This document shows positions 33,694 to 41,979 of a stretch of DNA of 64,000 bases, one piece after another; the first letter of the stretch is position 1; the number at the start of each line of letters is the position of its first letter. The position numbers were made by a program, and so were the translations under genes. The stretch comes from Solibacteraceae bacterium (lineage in GTDB: Bacteria > Acidobacteriota > Terriglobia > Bryobacterales > Bryobacteraceae), in the NCBI GenBank assembly GCA_026984795.1, contig JALSRK010000076.1, positions 209,980 to 273,979 on the forward strand, written 5' to 3'. The notes beneath the pieces are model-generated. The model saw only the letters and a list, made by a program, of their open reading frames with translations, searched no databases and had not been told where the DNA came from.

Positions 33694-34848
33694 ATGGTGC
33701 CGGTCCAACCGCCTGTGCTGAGGTTCGAAATCGAGGCCGTCTGTCCGGTGACCGGGGCGCGGGCGGGAGTCCTCCACACCCCCCACGGCGCCGTGCAGAC
33801 GCCCGTCTTCATGCCGGTGGGGACCCACGCCACAGTGAAGGGGCTGTGGAGCGAAGAGCTGGCCGAGGAACTGGGCGTCCATCTCTTGTTGGCGAATACC
33901 TATCACTTGTTTCTGCGGCCCGGCGCCGAGGTGATCCGCAAGCTTGGCGGGTTGCACCAGTTCATGAGCTGGCGCCGGGCGATCTTGACCGACTCGGGCG
34001 GCTTCCAGGTTTTCAGTCTCAGCGCGCTGCGGAAAGTGACTGCCCGTGGCGTGCTGTTCCGCTCGCACCTGGACGGCGACCTGCACGAGTTCACGCCGGT
34101 TTCGACTGTGGAGGCGCAGATTGCGCTCGGCAGTGACATCATGATGACGCTGGACGAGTGTCCACCCTACCCGGTCAGCTTCGAGGCGGCGCGCGAGGCG
34201 GTGGACCGGACCCTCAGGTGGGCTCGGGAGGCATTCGAGCACTATCGGCGGCGCCGGGAGAGCGAAGAGATCCGGCAGGCGCTGTTTCCGATCGTTCAAG
34301 GTTCTACCTACCCGGAGCTGCGACGGCGGTGTGCCGAGGAGTTGGTAGAGCTGGATGCCGAAGGCTACGCGGTGGGCGGGGTGAGCGTCGGAGAGCCGCG
34401 GGATCTGAGTCTGGACGTGACCGAGAGGACGGTACCGCTGTTGCCCAGGGACCGTCCCCGCTACGTGATGGGCGTCGGGATGCCGGAGGAACTGCCCGTC
34501 TATGTGGCCCTCGGCGTGGATATGATGGACTGCGTGCTGCCCACCCGCAACGCGCGCAACGGTTATCTGTTCACTTCGCAGGGCAAGCTGGTGATCAAGC
34601 AGGCGCGCTACCGGGACGACCCGCGGCCGGTGGACGAGAACTGCGGCTGCCGCACCTGCCGGTCCTATTCCCGCGCCTACTTGCGCCATCTGTACCAGGC
34701 CGGGGAGATGTTGTACTCCAGCCTCGCCACCCACCATAATGTCTACAGGTACCTTGACATCATGCGCCGGATCAGGCAGGCTATACTGCTAGGGAAGTTC
34801 CCAGAGTACCTGAACGCAGTACAATCCCTGTCGGCGGAAGAACCATAA
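33694..34848 (+). CDS. tgt: tRNA-guanine transglycosylase
   Basis: A 384-residue bacterial TGT that exchanges guanine 34 of tRNA with GU(N) anticodons for preQ1 in queuosine synthesis. The fold is complete: ILTDSGGFQVFSL with the first catalytic Asp, VGGVSVGEP, the nucleophile Asp in VDMMDCVLPTRNARNG, and the zinc site CGCRTCRSYSRAYLRHLYQAGEM...HHN. Length agrees with the family. ATG 33694 is followed immediately by GTG at 33697, and a TACAAT ends 3 bases before the ATG, so the transcript may start at the second codon. It heads the yajC-secDF operon, a common arrangement in bacteria. Confidence 0.97.
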   Translation: MVPVQPPVLRFEIEAVCPVTGARAGVLHTPHGAVQTPVFMPVGTHATVKGLWSEELAEELGVHLLLANTYHLFLRPGAEVIRKLGGLHQFMSWRRAILTDSGGFQVFSLSALRKVTARGVLFRSHLDGDLHEFTPVSTVEAQIALGSDIMMTLDECPPYPVSFEAAREAVDRTLRWAREAFEHYRRRRESEEIRQALFPIVQGSTYPELRRRCAEELVELDAEGYAVGGVSVGEPRDLSLDVTERTVPLLPRDRPRYVMGVGMPEELPVYVALGVDMMDCVLPTRNARNGYLFTSQGKLVIKQARYRDDPRPVDENCGCRTCRSYSRAYLRHLYQAGEMLYSSLATHHNVYRYLDIMRRIRQAILLGKFPEYLNAVQSLSAEEP

Positions 34849-34963
34849 GCTCCCAGGCCCTCTTCCGGTACCCAAAGGTGAGCGGAGCGTGCGGCGCTGA
34901 GCGGGCGGCGCGAGTGCGGCCGCATCCGAGGAACGAACAAGCTCCGGCCCGGCGGGGAATCGC

Positions 34964-35296
34964 GTGGGTGAGATCGTGACACTGAGTTTAATTCTGCTTC
35001 TTCAGCAAACGCCCGGATCCTCGAACCCGATTCTGGGTTTCCTGCCGATCATCCTGATCTTCGCCATTTTTTACTTCTTGCTGTTCTTGCCGATGCAGCG
35101 CCAGAAGAAGCAGCAACAAAAGATGTTACGGGAGTTGCAGAACGGCGATCAGGTGCTGACCAACGGTGGCGTGATCGGCACGATCGTCAAGCTGGCGGAC
35201 GACAAGGTCGTCATCCGGGTGAAGCCAGACAACGTGAAGCTGGAAGTGGCCCGCAGCTCGGTGGCCAGCAAGCTGGGCGGGGAGACAGGTAAATAG
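34964..35296 (+). CDS. yajC: Preprotein translocase subunit YajC
   Basis: A 110-residue auxiliary subunit of the SecDF complex. One membrane helix is near the start (about 21-42, ILGFLPIILIFAIFYFLLFLP), followed by the conserved QRKKQQQKMLRELQNGDQVLTNGGVIGTIVKL motif and a short C-terminal tail. Translation appears to start with GTG; a second GTG four codons later (MTLSLIL) is an alternative. The GGGG at the usual distance supports the first. It lies between tgt and secD in the same orientation, matching the canonical tgt-yajC-secD-secF order. Confidence 0.93.
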   Translation: MGEIVTLSLILLLQQTPGSSNPILGFLPIILIFAIFYFLLFLPMQRQKKQQQKMLRELQNGDQVLTNGGVIGTIVKLADDKVVIRVKPDNVKLEVARSSVASKLGGETGK

Positions 35297-35318
35297 GCGA
35301 GAGGAGGCGAGAACGGAG

Positions 35319-36938
35319 ATGACCCGGAACCTCAAGTACAAAGGGCTGGCGATTCTGGCGGTGACGGTGGCCTGTCTGTACGCCCTTTTCGGGCTGCCGA
35401 CGTCTCTAGCCGAGCTGAAGCAGAACTTCCGCCAGAGTGTGAAGCTGGGGCTCGATCTGCGGGGCGGCAGCCATCTCGTGCTTCAGGTGCAGCTCCAGGA
35501 CGCCTTCAAGGCGGAAGCGGATCTCATCATCGACCGCCTGAAGGAAGAGATGGCTAAACGAGGCATTCCCTATGACTCGATCGACCGAAACGATCCGCAG
35601 ACGCTGGAGGAGGCGGACAAGATCCAGATCAACATTCGGGGCGTGCCTCTGGACTCGACGGCGGCGTTCCGGAATCTGGTGGCCGAGGCGGTGCCGAACT
35701 GGGTGCTGACGCCGGTGAGTTCCACCGACTACAAGCTGACCATCCGTCCCACCGAGGCGCTGGCGCTCAAGCGCGACACGATGGAGCGGGCGATTCAGAC
35801 GATCCAGAACCGCATCAACGGCCTCGGGTTGACCGAGGCGACGGTGCAGCAGCGCGGCCGGGCCGATGCAGAGGCGGAGATCCTGGTACAGATGCCGGGG
35901 GTGGACGATCCGGCGCGGGTGAAGGCGATCCTGCAGACGGCGGCGATGCTGGAGCTCGTGGAGGTCCGCGACGGGCCGTTCCAGAGCCGGCAGCAGGCGC
36001 TGGCGAAGTACGGGGGCGTACTGCCGCTGAACACGCGGCTGGTTCGAGAGTCACGCCGGTCCGGAGAACAGGGAGAGACCTGGTGGCTGCTGAACCGCAG
36101 CGCCGTGGTCACCGGGCGTGACGTCCGCAACGCGCGCCCCGGGCGGGATGAGTTCGGCAAGTGGGAAACCGACTTCACGCTGTCGCAGGAGGCGGCGCGG
36201 CGGTTCGGGCGATTTACGGAAAGCAACATCGGCAACCGCCTGGCGATCGTGCTGGACGGGCAGGTTCGGAGCGCGCCGGTGATCCAGGGGCGGATCGACG
36301 ACCGCGGCCGGATCACCGGAGCGGCCAACGAGCAGGAAGCATCGGATCTGGCCATCGTGTTGAAGGCCGGCTCGCTGCCGGCGGGCATCGTTTACCTGGA
36401 GGAACGGACGGTGGGGCCTTCTCTGGGGGCGGATTCGATCCGGCAAGGCTTTTTGGCCGGCATCGCGGGGTTGATCGCCGTGGTGGCGCTGATGCTGTTC
36501 TATTATCGGATGGCGGGCATCAACGCCACGCTGGCGCTGATCCTGAACGCACTGATCCTGCTGGCGGTATTGAGCTATTTCGATGCCGTGCTGACGCTGC
36601 CGGGCATCGCCGGGATCATCCTGACGATCGGCATGGCAGTGGACTCCAACGTATTGATTTTTGAGAGGATAAAGGAAGAACTGGCGGCCGGCAAAGCGAT
36701 TCCGGCGGCGATCGACACCGGCTTCGGCAAGGCGTTCCTCACCATTCTGGACACCAACATCACGACAATGGTGGCCTGCGCCTTCTTGTTCATTTTCGGC
36801 ACTGGACCGGTGAAGGGGTTTGCCATCACCCTGACGATCGGTTTGACGGCGAACCTGTTCACGGCGGTCTTTGTTTCCAAGAGCATCTTCGAGTTCCAGG
36901 TGGCGCGGAACCCGAGGATGGCGAGTTTGAGCATCTAG
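35319..36938 (+). CDS. secD: Protein translocase subunit SecD
   Basis: A 539-residue RND-like membrane subunit that pulls exported proteins through the Sec channel using the proton or sodium gradient. The first helix (about 8-27) is followed by the D1 motif GLDLRGGSHLVLQV, the P1 periplasmic domain (GLTEATVQQRGRADAEAEILVQMPG), a second motif ALKAGSLPAGIVYLEERTVGPSLG and the membrane block with D5 GMAVDSNVLIFERIKEEL near the C-terminus. It is slightly shorter than the E. coli protein but has all domains. GAGGAGG stands upstream. The secF gene follows after 92 bases that include a stem-loop. Confidence 0.96.
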   Translation: MTRNLKYKGLAILAVTVACLYALFGLPTSLAELKQNFRQSVKLGLDLRGGSHLVLQVQLQDAFKAEADLIIDRLKEEMAKRGIPYDSIDRNDPQTLEEADKIQINIRGVPLDSTAAFRNLVAEAVPNWVLTPVSSTDYKLTIRPTEALALKRDTMERAIQTIQNRINGLGLTEATVQQRGRADAEAEILVQMPGVDDPARVKAILQTAAMLELVEVRDGPFQSRQQALAKYGGVLPLNTRLVRESRRSGEQGETWWLLNRSAVVTGRDVRNARPGRDEFGKWETDFTLSQEAARRFGRFTESNIGNRLAIVLDGQVRSAPVIQGRIDDRGRITGAANEQEASDLAIVLKAGSLPAGIVYLEERTVGPSLGADSIRQGFLAGIAGLIAVVALMLFYYRMAGINATLALILNALILLAVLSYFDAVLTLPGIAGIILTIGMAVDSNVLIFERIKEELAAGKAIPAAIDTGFGKAFLTILDTNITTMVACAFLFIFGTGPVKGFAITLTIGLTANLFTAVFVSKSIFEFQVARNPRMASLSI

Positions 36939-36984
36939 ATGCCGTTGTGATAGGTTCAATGGGACAGAGTCGGGAACAATTGGG

Positions 36985-37030
36985 GAAACGCCGGTGTCTG
37001 ATCTAAACGGGCGCCGGCACAGGGCGTTTC
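36985..37030 (+). promoter_or_regulatory. Stem-loop capping the secF start codon
   Basis: GAAACGCC (36985-36992) pairs perfectly with GGCGTTTC (37023-37030), directly before the secF ATG at 37031. A second, imperfect stem GTGTC/GGCAC can close inside. The ribosome site AGGG (37021-37024) is partly inside the arm. The structure could throttle secF translation and set the SecD:SecF ratio, or be a transcript processing site between the two genes. Confidence 0.5.
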
Positions 37031-38236
37031 ATGCAGATTTTCAAAGATCCTAAGTTCGACTTTCTCGGCAAGAAATGGGCCTTCATCATCGGCTCGCTCG
37101 TGTTGATCGCCGCCAGCATCGTGAGTCTGGTGGCCAAGGGCGGGCCCCGCTACGGCATCGACTTCAAGGGCGGGGTGGTGATCACCGTGAAGTTCGCTCA
37201 GATGCCGCGCCTCGACGAGATCCGGTCAGCCCTCTCGAAGAAGATCCAGGGCGAGATCATGGTGCAGGAGTTCGTCGGCTCGAACGAGGTAATGGTCTCC
37301 ACCGAGATGCGGAGCGAGGAAGAGTTGGCCGCGGCCCGGGAAGTCATCATCGAGACGCTGGAGGCCAGATTCGGCGGAGCCGAGGCGGGGAAGGTGGACC
37401 TGAACAACGCCGGCGCCGACGTGATCGCCAAGACGTTGCGGGCCAAGAACGTGCCGCTGGACGATGCGACGCTGCGAGGTCTGGCCGAGAGAATCCGGGA
37501 GTTTCGGGATTCTCCGCCCCATTCGGGATTGTTGACGAGCTTCGACGAGCTTTCGCAGGTCGAAGGAGTGACGCCGGAGATCCTGAAGGCCATCCGGGAG
37601 AGCTTCTACCTGGCCCCGTTCACGGTGCGGAGCGTAGAGATCGTGGGGCCGAAGATCGGCCAGGAATTGCGGCAGCAGGCGGTAATGGCGACGCTTCTGG
37701 CTCTCGGCGGCATGCTGGTATACATAGCGTTCCGGTTCGAGTGGACTTACGGGGTGGCGGCGGTGATCGCCGTCTTCCACGACGTGTTCATCACGGTCGG
37801 GCTGTTCTCGATCACCGACCGGGAGATTTCGCTGACCGTTGTAGCGGCCTTGCTGACCCTCGTCGGTTACTCGATGAACGACACGATCGTGGTGTTCGAC
37901 CGGGTGCGGGAGAACCTGAAACTGGTGCGCCGGGGCTCATTCTCGGACCTGGTGAACCTGAGCGTCAACCAGACGTTGAACCGCACGGTGCTGACCTCGG
38001 GCCTGACGTTTCTGACAGTGATGGCGCTGTTCCTGTTCGGCGGGCAGGTGCTGAACAACTTCGCGTTCGCTCTGGTAGTCGGGATTCTGGTGGGCACGTA
38101 CTCGTCGATTTTCATCGCCAGTCCGATTTTGATATCCTTGCAAGGCGTGCTGGAGCGCCGGAAGCGGGCGCGGTTGGCGGCGGCCGCTCCGGCGGGGAAG
38201 CCGGCGAGGAAGAGTTCAGCCAAGGTGGTCCGCTGA
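37031..38236 (+). CDS. secF: Protein translocase subunit SecF with HhH-like periplasmic insertion
   Basis: A 401-residue partner of SecD. The first helix and the DFKGGVVITVKF motif are normal (about 14-55). Residues about 118-196 are not in E. coli SecF: VDLNNAGADVIAKTL ... GLAERIREFRDSPPHSGLLTSFDELSQVEGVTPEILKAIRES, which reads like the tandem helix-hairpin-helix of ComEA proteins. After this the regular SecF part resumes with EIVGPKIGQELRQQAVMA, the membrane helices, and GYSMNDTIVVFDRVREN. A basic tail (RKRARLAAA...KPARKSSAKVVR) ends the protein. It directly follows a stem-loop. Confidence 0.95.
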   Translation: MQIFKDPKFDFLGKKWAFIIGSLVLIAASIVSLVAKGGPRYGIDFKGGVVITVKFAQMPRLDEIRSALSKKIQGEIMVQEFVGSNEVMVSTEMRSEEELAAAREVIIETLEARFGGAEAGKVDLNNAGADVIAKTLRAKNVPLDDATLRGLAERIREFRDSPPHSGLLTSFDELSQVEGVTPEILKAIRESFYLAPFTVRSVEIVGPKIGQELRQQAVMATLLALGGMLVYIAFRFEWTYGVAAVIAVFHDVFITVGLFSITDREISLTVVAALLTLVGYSMNDTIVVFDRVRENLKLVRRGSFSDLVNLSVNQTLNRTVLTSGLTFLTVMALFLFGGQVLNNFAFALVVGILVGTYSSIFIASPILISLQGVLERRKRARLAAAAPAGKPARKSSAKVVR

Positions 38237-38364
38237 GGCTGTTTCGGGGTATATGGATTTGTAGCATCAGGAGACCGGAGGCGGGAGCCGAAGGCCCGGC
38301 CGGGGAGCTGGGCTCGGGGGCGGTCCCGCGGTCCGGCGGTAAGGATTGGAAAGGGTAAACGATT

Positions 38365-39126
38365 ATGTTCGAACAGAGCCTGGTGGAACAGGGCAAGACC
38401 AACAAGACCTGGACCGTGTTGTTGTCCTTCGCCCTCCAGATCTTGATGATCGTCGTGATGATCATTCTTCCGATGATCTACTTCGAGACCTTGCCGACGA
38501 CACAGTTAACGAGTTTTCTGGTGGCCCCTCCACCACCCCCGCCCCCTCCACCGCCGCCGGCTGCGCAACCGGTGAAGGTGGTGAAGGTGATTCCGCGGCA
38601 GTTTGACGCCGGCAAGCTGCTGGCCCCGAAGGAGATTCCGAAGGAGATCGCCGTTATCAAAGAGGATGAGCTGCCGCCTCCGATGTCCGGGGCGGTCGGC
38701 GTCGTGGGTGGCGTACCCGGCGGGGTTCCCGGGGGGACTCCGGGAGGCGTGATCGGCGGGATCATCGGGTCGGTGCCGACGGCGGCGCCGCCGCCTCCTC
38801 CGCCGAAGGTAAAGCCGAAGCCGAAGCCGAAGCCGAAGCGGATCCGGGTGGGGGGCAACGTCCAGGCGGCGCGACTGATCAAGCAGGTAAAGCCGATCTA
38901 TCCGCCGCTGGCGCGCCAGGCTCGAATTCAAGGGACGGTTCGCTTCAATGCGATCATCGGCAAGGACGGCCACATCCAGAACTTGACCTTGGTCAGCGGC
39001 CATCCGCTGCTCGTGCCGGCAGCGACAGCGGCCGTGAAGCAGTGGGTATACAAGCCGACCTTGCTGAACGGCGAGCCGGTGGAAGTAGTCACGATCATCG
39101 ACGTGAACTTCACGTTGAGCGGCTGA
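38365..39126 (+). CDS. tonB: TonB energy transducer
   Basis: A 253-residue TonB-family protein. A short cytoplasmic start leads to one membrane helix (about 20-41, LLSFALQILMIVVMIILPMIYF). A run of ten or more Pro follows, then a Pro/Lys-rich spacer with a Gly-rich middle (VGGVPGGVPGGTPGGVIGG) and a KPKPKPKPKR stretch. The C-terminal TonB domain is at about 175-253: IYPPLARQARIQGTVRFNAIIGKDGHI...WVYKPTLLNGEPV, the usual shape that touches the TonB box of outer-membrane receptors. It is followed by the exbB-exbD-exbD genes in the same direction. It is separated from secF by 128 bases. Confidence 0.93.
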   Translation: MFEQSLVEQGKTNKTWTVLLSFALQILMIVVMIILPMIYFETLPTTQLTSFLVAPPPPPPPPPPPAAQPVKVVKVIPRQFDAGKLLAPKEIPKEIAVIKEDELPPPMSGAVGVVGGVPGGVPGGTPGGVIGGIIGSVPTAAPPPPPPKVKPKPKPKPKRIRVGGNVQAARLIKQVKPIYPPLARQARIQGTVRFNAIIGKDGHIQNLTLVSGHPLLVPAATAAVKQWVYKPTLLNGEPVEVVTIIDVNFTLSG

Positions 39127-39212
39127 GGCGAAGGCGGCCGCGCGATGGGGTGCGATGAACAAGGGTTCTTGAAAATCTGAAAGATTCAATTCAACTCGCA
39201 GGAGAAAGACAG

Positions 39213-39944
39213 ATGCTTCTACAACTGAATGCTTGGGCCTTCATGCTGGCAACGGGTACCGTCGGTTTCGACGTCCGTTCGATGTGGGCTCAGATGGGTG
39301 TTCCAGCCAAGATCGTGGTGATCTTGCTGTTTCTGATGTCGGCGTACTCGATCGGCATTATGATCGACCGGGCGTTGGCCTACTCGGCGGCCCGAAAGCA
39401 GTCGCGGCAATTCGCCCCGGCGGTGGCTGGTGCGCTGCGCGAGGGCAAGCTGGACGAAGCGATCAAGATCGCGGATCGTTACAAGAAGAGCCATCTCGCG
39501 AAGGTCGTAGTGGCCGGGCTGCAGGAGTTCAAAGCTCACGAGTCAGGGGCCGAGATTCCCGGTGAAGAGATTGAGGCCTCCCGCCGGGCCTTGGAGCGTG
39601 CGGAAGCCATTACGCACGCCGAACTGAAGCGGGGCGTCACGGCGCTGGCGACGATCGCCGCCTCGGCGCCGTTCGTCGGCCTGTTCGGCACGGTGGTCGG
39701 CATCATCAACGCGTTCAAGGGCATTTCGACCGAGAAATCGACCGGCCTGGGCGCCGTTGCCGGCGGCATTTCCGAGGCCCTGGTGGCGACCGCCATCGGC
39801 CTGTTCGTCGCCGTGCCGGCCGTGTGGGCGTACAACTACTTCACGACGAAGCTGGAAGGCTTCGACGTGGAGATGGGCAACTCGAGCTCCGAGCTGATCG
39901 ATTACTTCTTGAAGCGATCCCAGCGGGCCGCCGCGGCGAAGTAA
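39213..39944 (+). CDS. exbB: ExbB/TolQ/MotA proton channel protein
   Basis: A 243-residue ion-channel subunit that forms the pentameric ring of the TonB motor. Three membrane helices are visible: about 32-50 (IVVILLFLMSAYSIGIMIDRA), 150-170 (LATIAASAPFVGLFGTVVGI) and 185-205 (ISEALVATAIGLFVAVPAVWAYNYF). The conserved GLFGTVVGIINAF and GISEALVATAIGL motifs are complete. A cytoplasmic helical region (about 55-145) lies between helices one and two. GCAGGAG is the ribosome site. It is adjacent to two exbD genes. Confidence 0.95.
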   Translation: MLLQLNAWAFMLATGTVGFDVRSMWAQMGVPAKIVVILLFLMSAYSIGIMIDRALAYSAARKQSRQFAPAVAGALREGKLDEAIKIADRYKKSHLAKVVVAGLQEFKAHESGAEIPGEEIEASRRALERAEAITHAELKRGVTALATIAASAPFVGLFGTVVGIINAFKGISTEKSTGLGAVAGGISEALVATAIGLFVAVPAVWAYNYFTTKLEGFDVEMGNSSSELIDYFLKRSQRAAAAK

Positions 39945-40058
39945 GCCCGGGGCGAGGGAGACCGCTTTGACGAGATCCGCGAGTTGAGCCGGGGGGCGGG
40001 GGCCTCCGTCCCCGCCCGGAACCGGCGAGCGCGGAGGAAGCGCTAAGGAGGCGACTCG

Positions 40059-40502
40059 ATGGCGAAACACAAGGAAGGCGGCAGCGTTCAGGCGATGCCG
40101 AACGTCGTCCCATTGACCGATGTGATGCTGGTGCTGCTGATCATCTTCATGGTCGTGACGCCGATGCTCTCCAAGGGCGTGAGCGTGGATCTGGTGATGA
40201 CGCACAACCCGATTGCCATGAACGAGGCCGACAAGGAAGACGCGGTTCTGATCGCGGTGACGCGCGACGGGAAGGTCTTCCTGGGTACGACGCCCATACC
40301 CCCGGACCAGTTGCCGCAGAAGGTCAAGGACATGTTGGCCACTCAGCTTGACAAGACCGTGTACCTGAAGGCGGACGCCCGCGCGCGGTATGAGCGGGTG
40401 GTCGAAGTCGTTGACAATCTGCGGGCTGCGGGGGTGGACAACCTGGGCCTCCTCACGGAGAAGATCCGGGAGAAGGGCTCGGCGGGTTCGCCGACAGGCT
40501 AA
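40059..40502 (+). CDS. exbD: ExbD/TolR biopolymer transport protein, copy 1
   Basis: A 147-residue single-pass subunit of the proton-driven TonB motor. Cytoplasmic start, one membrane helix at about 18-40 with the conserved Asp in MPNVVPLTDVMLVLLIIFMVV, the site of proton transfer. The periplasmic domain (about 45-130) has the TolR/ExbD pattern with GKVFLGTTPIPPDQLPQKVKDML and VYLKADARARYERVVEVVDNLRAAG. AAGGAGG lies 6 bases before the ATG. A second exbD follows 56 bases downstream, with a different start and a shorter domain. Confidence 0.94.
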   Translation: MAKHKEGGSVQAMPNVVPLTDVMLVLLIIFMVVTPMLSKGVSVDLVMTHNPIAMNEADKEDAVLIAVTRDGKVFLGTTPIPPDQLPQKVKDMLATQLDKTVYLKADARARYERVVEVVDNLRAAGVDNLGLLTEKIREKGSAGSPTG

Positions 40503-40558
40503 CCCATCGGGGCGGCCCAAGGCGGAAAATATCGTAAGGATGTAGGAGAAAAGTCAAG

Positions 40559-40984
40559 ATGGGCATCTCAGTCGACACCGGCGGTGGAGCGCTCGCCGAA
40601 CCGAACGTCGTTCCGTTCATCGACGTTCTTCTGGTGCTGATCATCATCTTCATGGTCATCACGCCGTTGACCCCGAAAGGCTTGGAGGCGCTGATTCCGC
40701 AGCCGGCGCCACCGGGGCAGGAGCGGAGCAAGGCGGACCTGCGCACCGTAGTGGTGGTGATCAACCGGGACGGTTCGATGCAGATCAATCAGGAGCCCAC
40801 TGATGAACAGCGCCTTGGCCCGCGTCTGGAGGAGATCTTCAAGACGCGCGCCGAACGGGTTGTCTTCGTCAAGGGGGATCCGGAACTGGAGTTCCAGCAG
40901 GTCGCCCGGGTGATTGACATCGCCAAGGGTGCGGGAATCGACAAGGTCGGATTGATGACGCCGGCGGTGGAGTCGGGCCAGTAG
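40559..40984 (+). CDS. exbD: ExbD/TolR biopolymer transport protein, copy 2
   Basis: A 141-residue second ExbD. The membrane helix carries the conserved Asp (EPNVVPFIDVLLVLIIIFMVIT). The periplasmic part (about 45-135) is recognisable from LRTVVVVINRDGSMQINQEPTDEQRLGPRLEEIF and VVFVKGDPELEFQQVARVIDIAKGAG. It differs from copy 1 in length and in an acidic loop, so the two are an old paralogous pair that can form a hetero-dimer in the ExbB ring, as seen in several Gram-negative motors. AGGAG lies before the ATG. Confidence 0.94.
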   Translation: MGISVDTGGGALAEPNVVPFIDVLLVLIIIFMVITPLTPKGLEALIPQPAPPGQERSKADLRTVVVVINRDGSMQINQEPTDEQRLGPRLEEIFKTRAERVVFVKGDPELEFQQVARVIDIAKGAGIDKVGLMTPAVESGQ

Positions 40985-41038
40985 GTTCGCCTCACTGGTC
41001 CGGTCACGCGCGGCGTCGAAATCTCGCAGGAGTAATCC

Positions 41039-41851
41039 ATGAAGCGGAATGTTTGGTTGACGGTTGTAACACTGGCGGCTGCTGTCTCTCTTGCCGGGCT
41101 CACCGGGTGCACCAAGCTCAGGGCGCGGGACAACCTGAACAAGGGGGTCGAGGCTTTCAAGAACGCCCAGTACCCGGAGGCGGTGGAGTATTTCAAGAAG
41201 TCTCTGGAGCTTGACCCGACCTTCACGACCGCCCGGCTGTACCTGGCTACCGCTTACATGAGCCAGTACATCCCCGGGGCCGAGTCTCCGGAGAACCTCA
41301 AGATGGCCCAGACCGCCATGGAAGAGTTCCAGAAGGTGCTCGAGGTGGACCCGAACAATCCGGTAGCGATCGCGTCGATCGCCTCCCTCTACTTCCACCA
41401 GAAGAAGTTCGACGATGCCGAACAGTGGTACCGGAAGCTCATAGCGGCCGATCCGAACAACAAGGAGGCGTATTACACGCTCGGAGTGATCGCTTGGACC
41501 CGGAGCTTCCAGGAGCGGATGAAAGCCCGTGCGGACTTGGGGATGAAGCCGGAGGATCCGGGTCCGCTGAAGGACAAGAAGATCCGGGAAGCGCTTAAAG
41601 AGAAGTTCCTGCCGATCATCGATGAGGGCATCCAGAACCTCGAGAAAGCGCTGGAGATCGATCCGGAATACGACGACGCGATGGCGTATCTGAACTTGCT
41701 CCACCGCGAGCGGGCTGACCTGATGGATACGAAGGAGGAATACGAGAAGGAGATCGAGATCGCCGACAACTGGGTGGACAAGACGCTGGAAACGAAAAAG
41801 ATCAAAGCAGCTCGCACCCAGTCGGTGGAAGCGATCGGCATCACCGAATAA
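41039..41851 (+). CDS. TPR lipoprotein
   Basis: A 270-residue lipoprotein. The signal peptide ends in the lipobox LTGC (residues 21-24). The mature protein is TPR-type helix pairs: NLNKGVEAFKNAQYPEAVEYFKKSLELDPT, then a second and third set (TARLYLATAYMS, AIASIASLYFHQKKFDDAEQWYRKL, EAYYTLGVIAW), and a final one (NLEKALEIDPEYDDAMAYLNLLH). It would be a periplasmic scaffold. It follows exbD and ends the tonB operon before a terminator. The GCAGGAG ribosome site is strong. An interaction with the TonB-Exb complex is likely from context but not shown. Confidence 0.88.
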   Translation: MKRNVWLTVVTLAAAVSLAGLTGCTKLRARDNLNKGVEAFKNAQYPEAVEYFKKSLELDPTFTTARLYLATAYMSQYIPGAESPENLKMAQTAMEEFQKVLEVDPNNPVAIASIASLYFHQKKFDDAEQWYRKLIAADPNNKEAYYTLGVIAWTRSFQERMKARADLGMKPEDPGPLKDKKIREALKEKFLPIIDEGIQNLEKALEIDPEYDDAMAYLNLLHRERADLMDTKEEYEKEIEIADNWVDKTLETKKIKAARTQSVEAIGITE

Positions 41852-41903
41852 CTTGGCGCGGCGCCGCCCGGGATGGGTGGCGCCTGCCGGCCCACCGCCC
41901 GCC

Positions 41904-41941
41904 CCGCCGCCGCTGGCAGCGGGAACGGCGGTTTTTCTTTT
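41904..41941 (+). terminator. Intrinsic terminator after tonB-exb operon
   Basis: Stem CCGCCG (41904-41909 or 41907-41912) with CGGCGG (41926-41931), followed by TTTTTCTTTT to 41941. An alternative inner hairpin CCGCTG-G-CAGCGG is contained in the loop. The T-run is the best in the window. It closes the long tgt-to-TPR transcript. Confidence 0.75.
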
Positions 41942-41979
41942 CTCGAACCGCGTTACGCTGTAAGTAGAGGGTCTTGACG

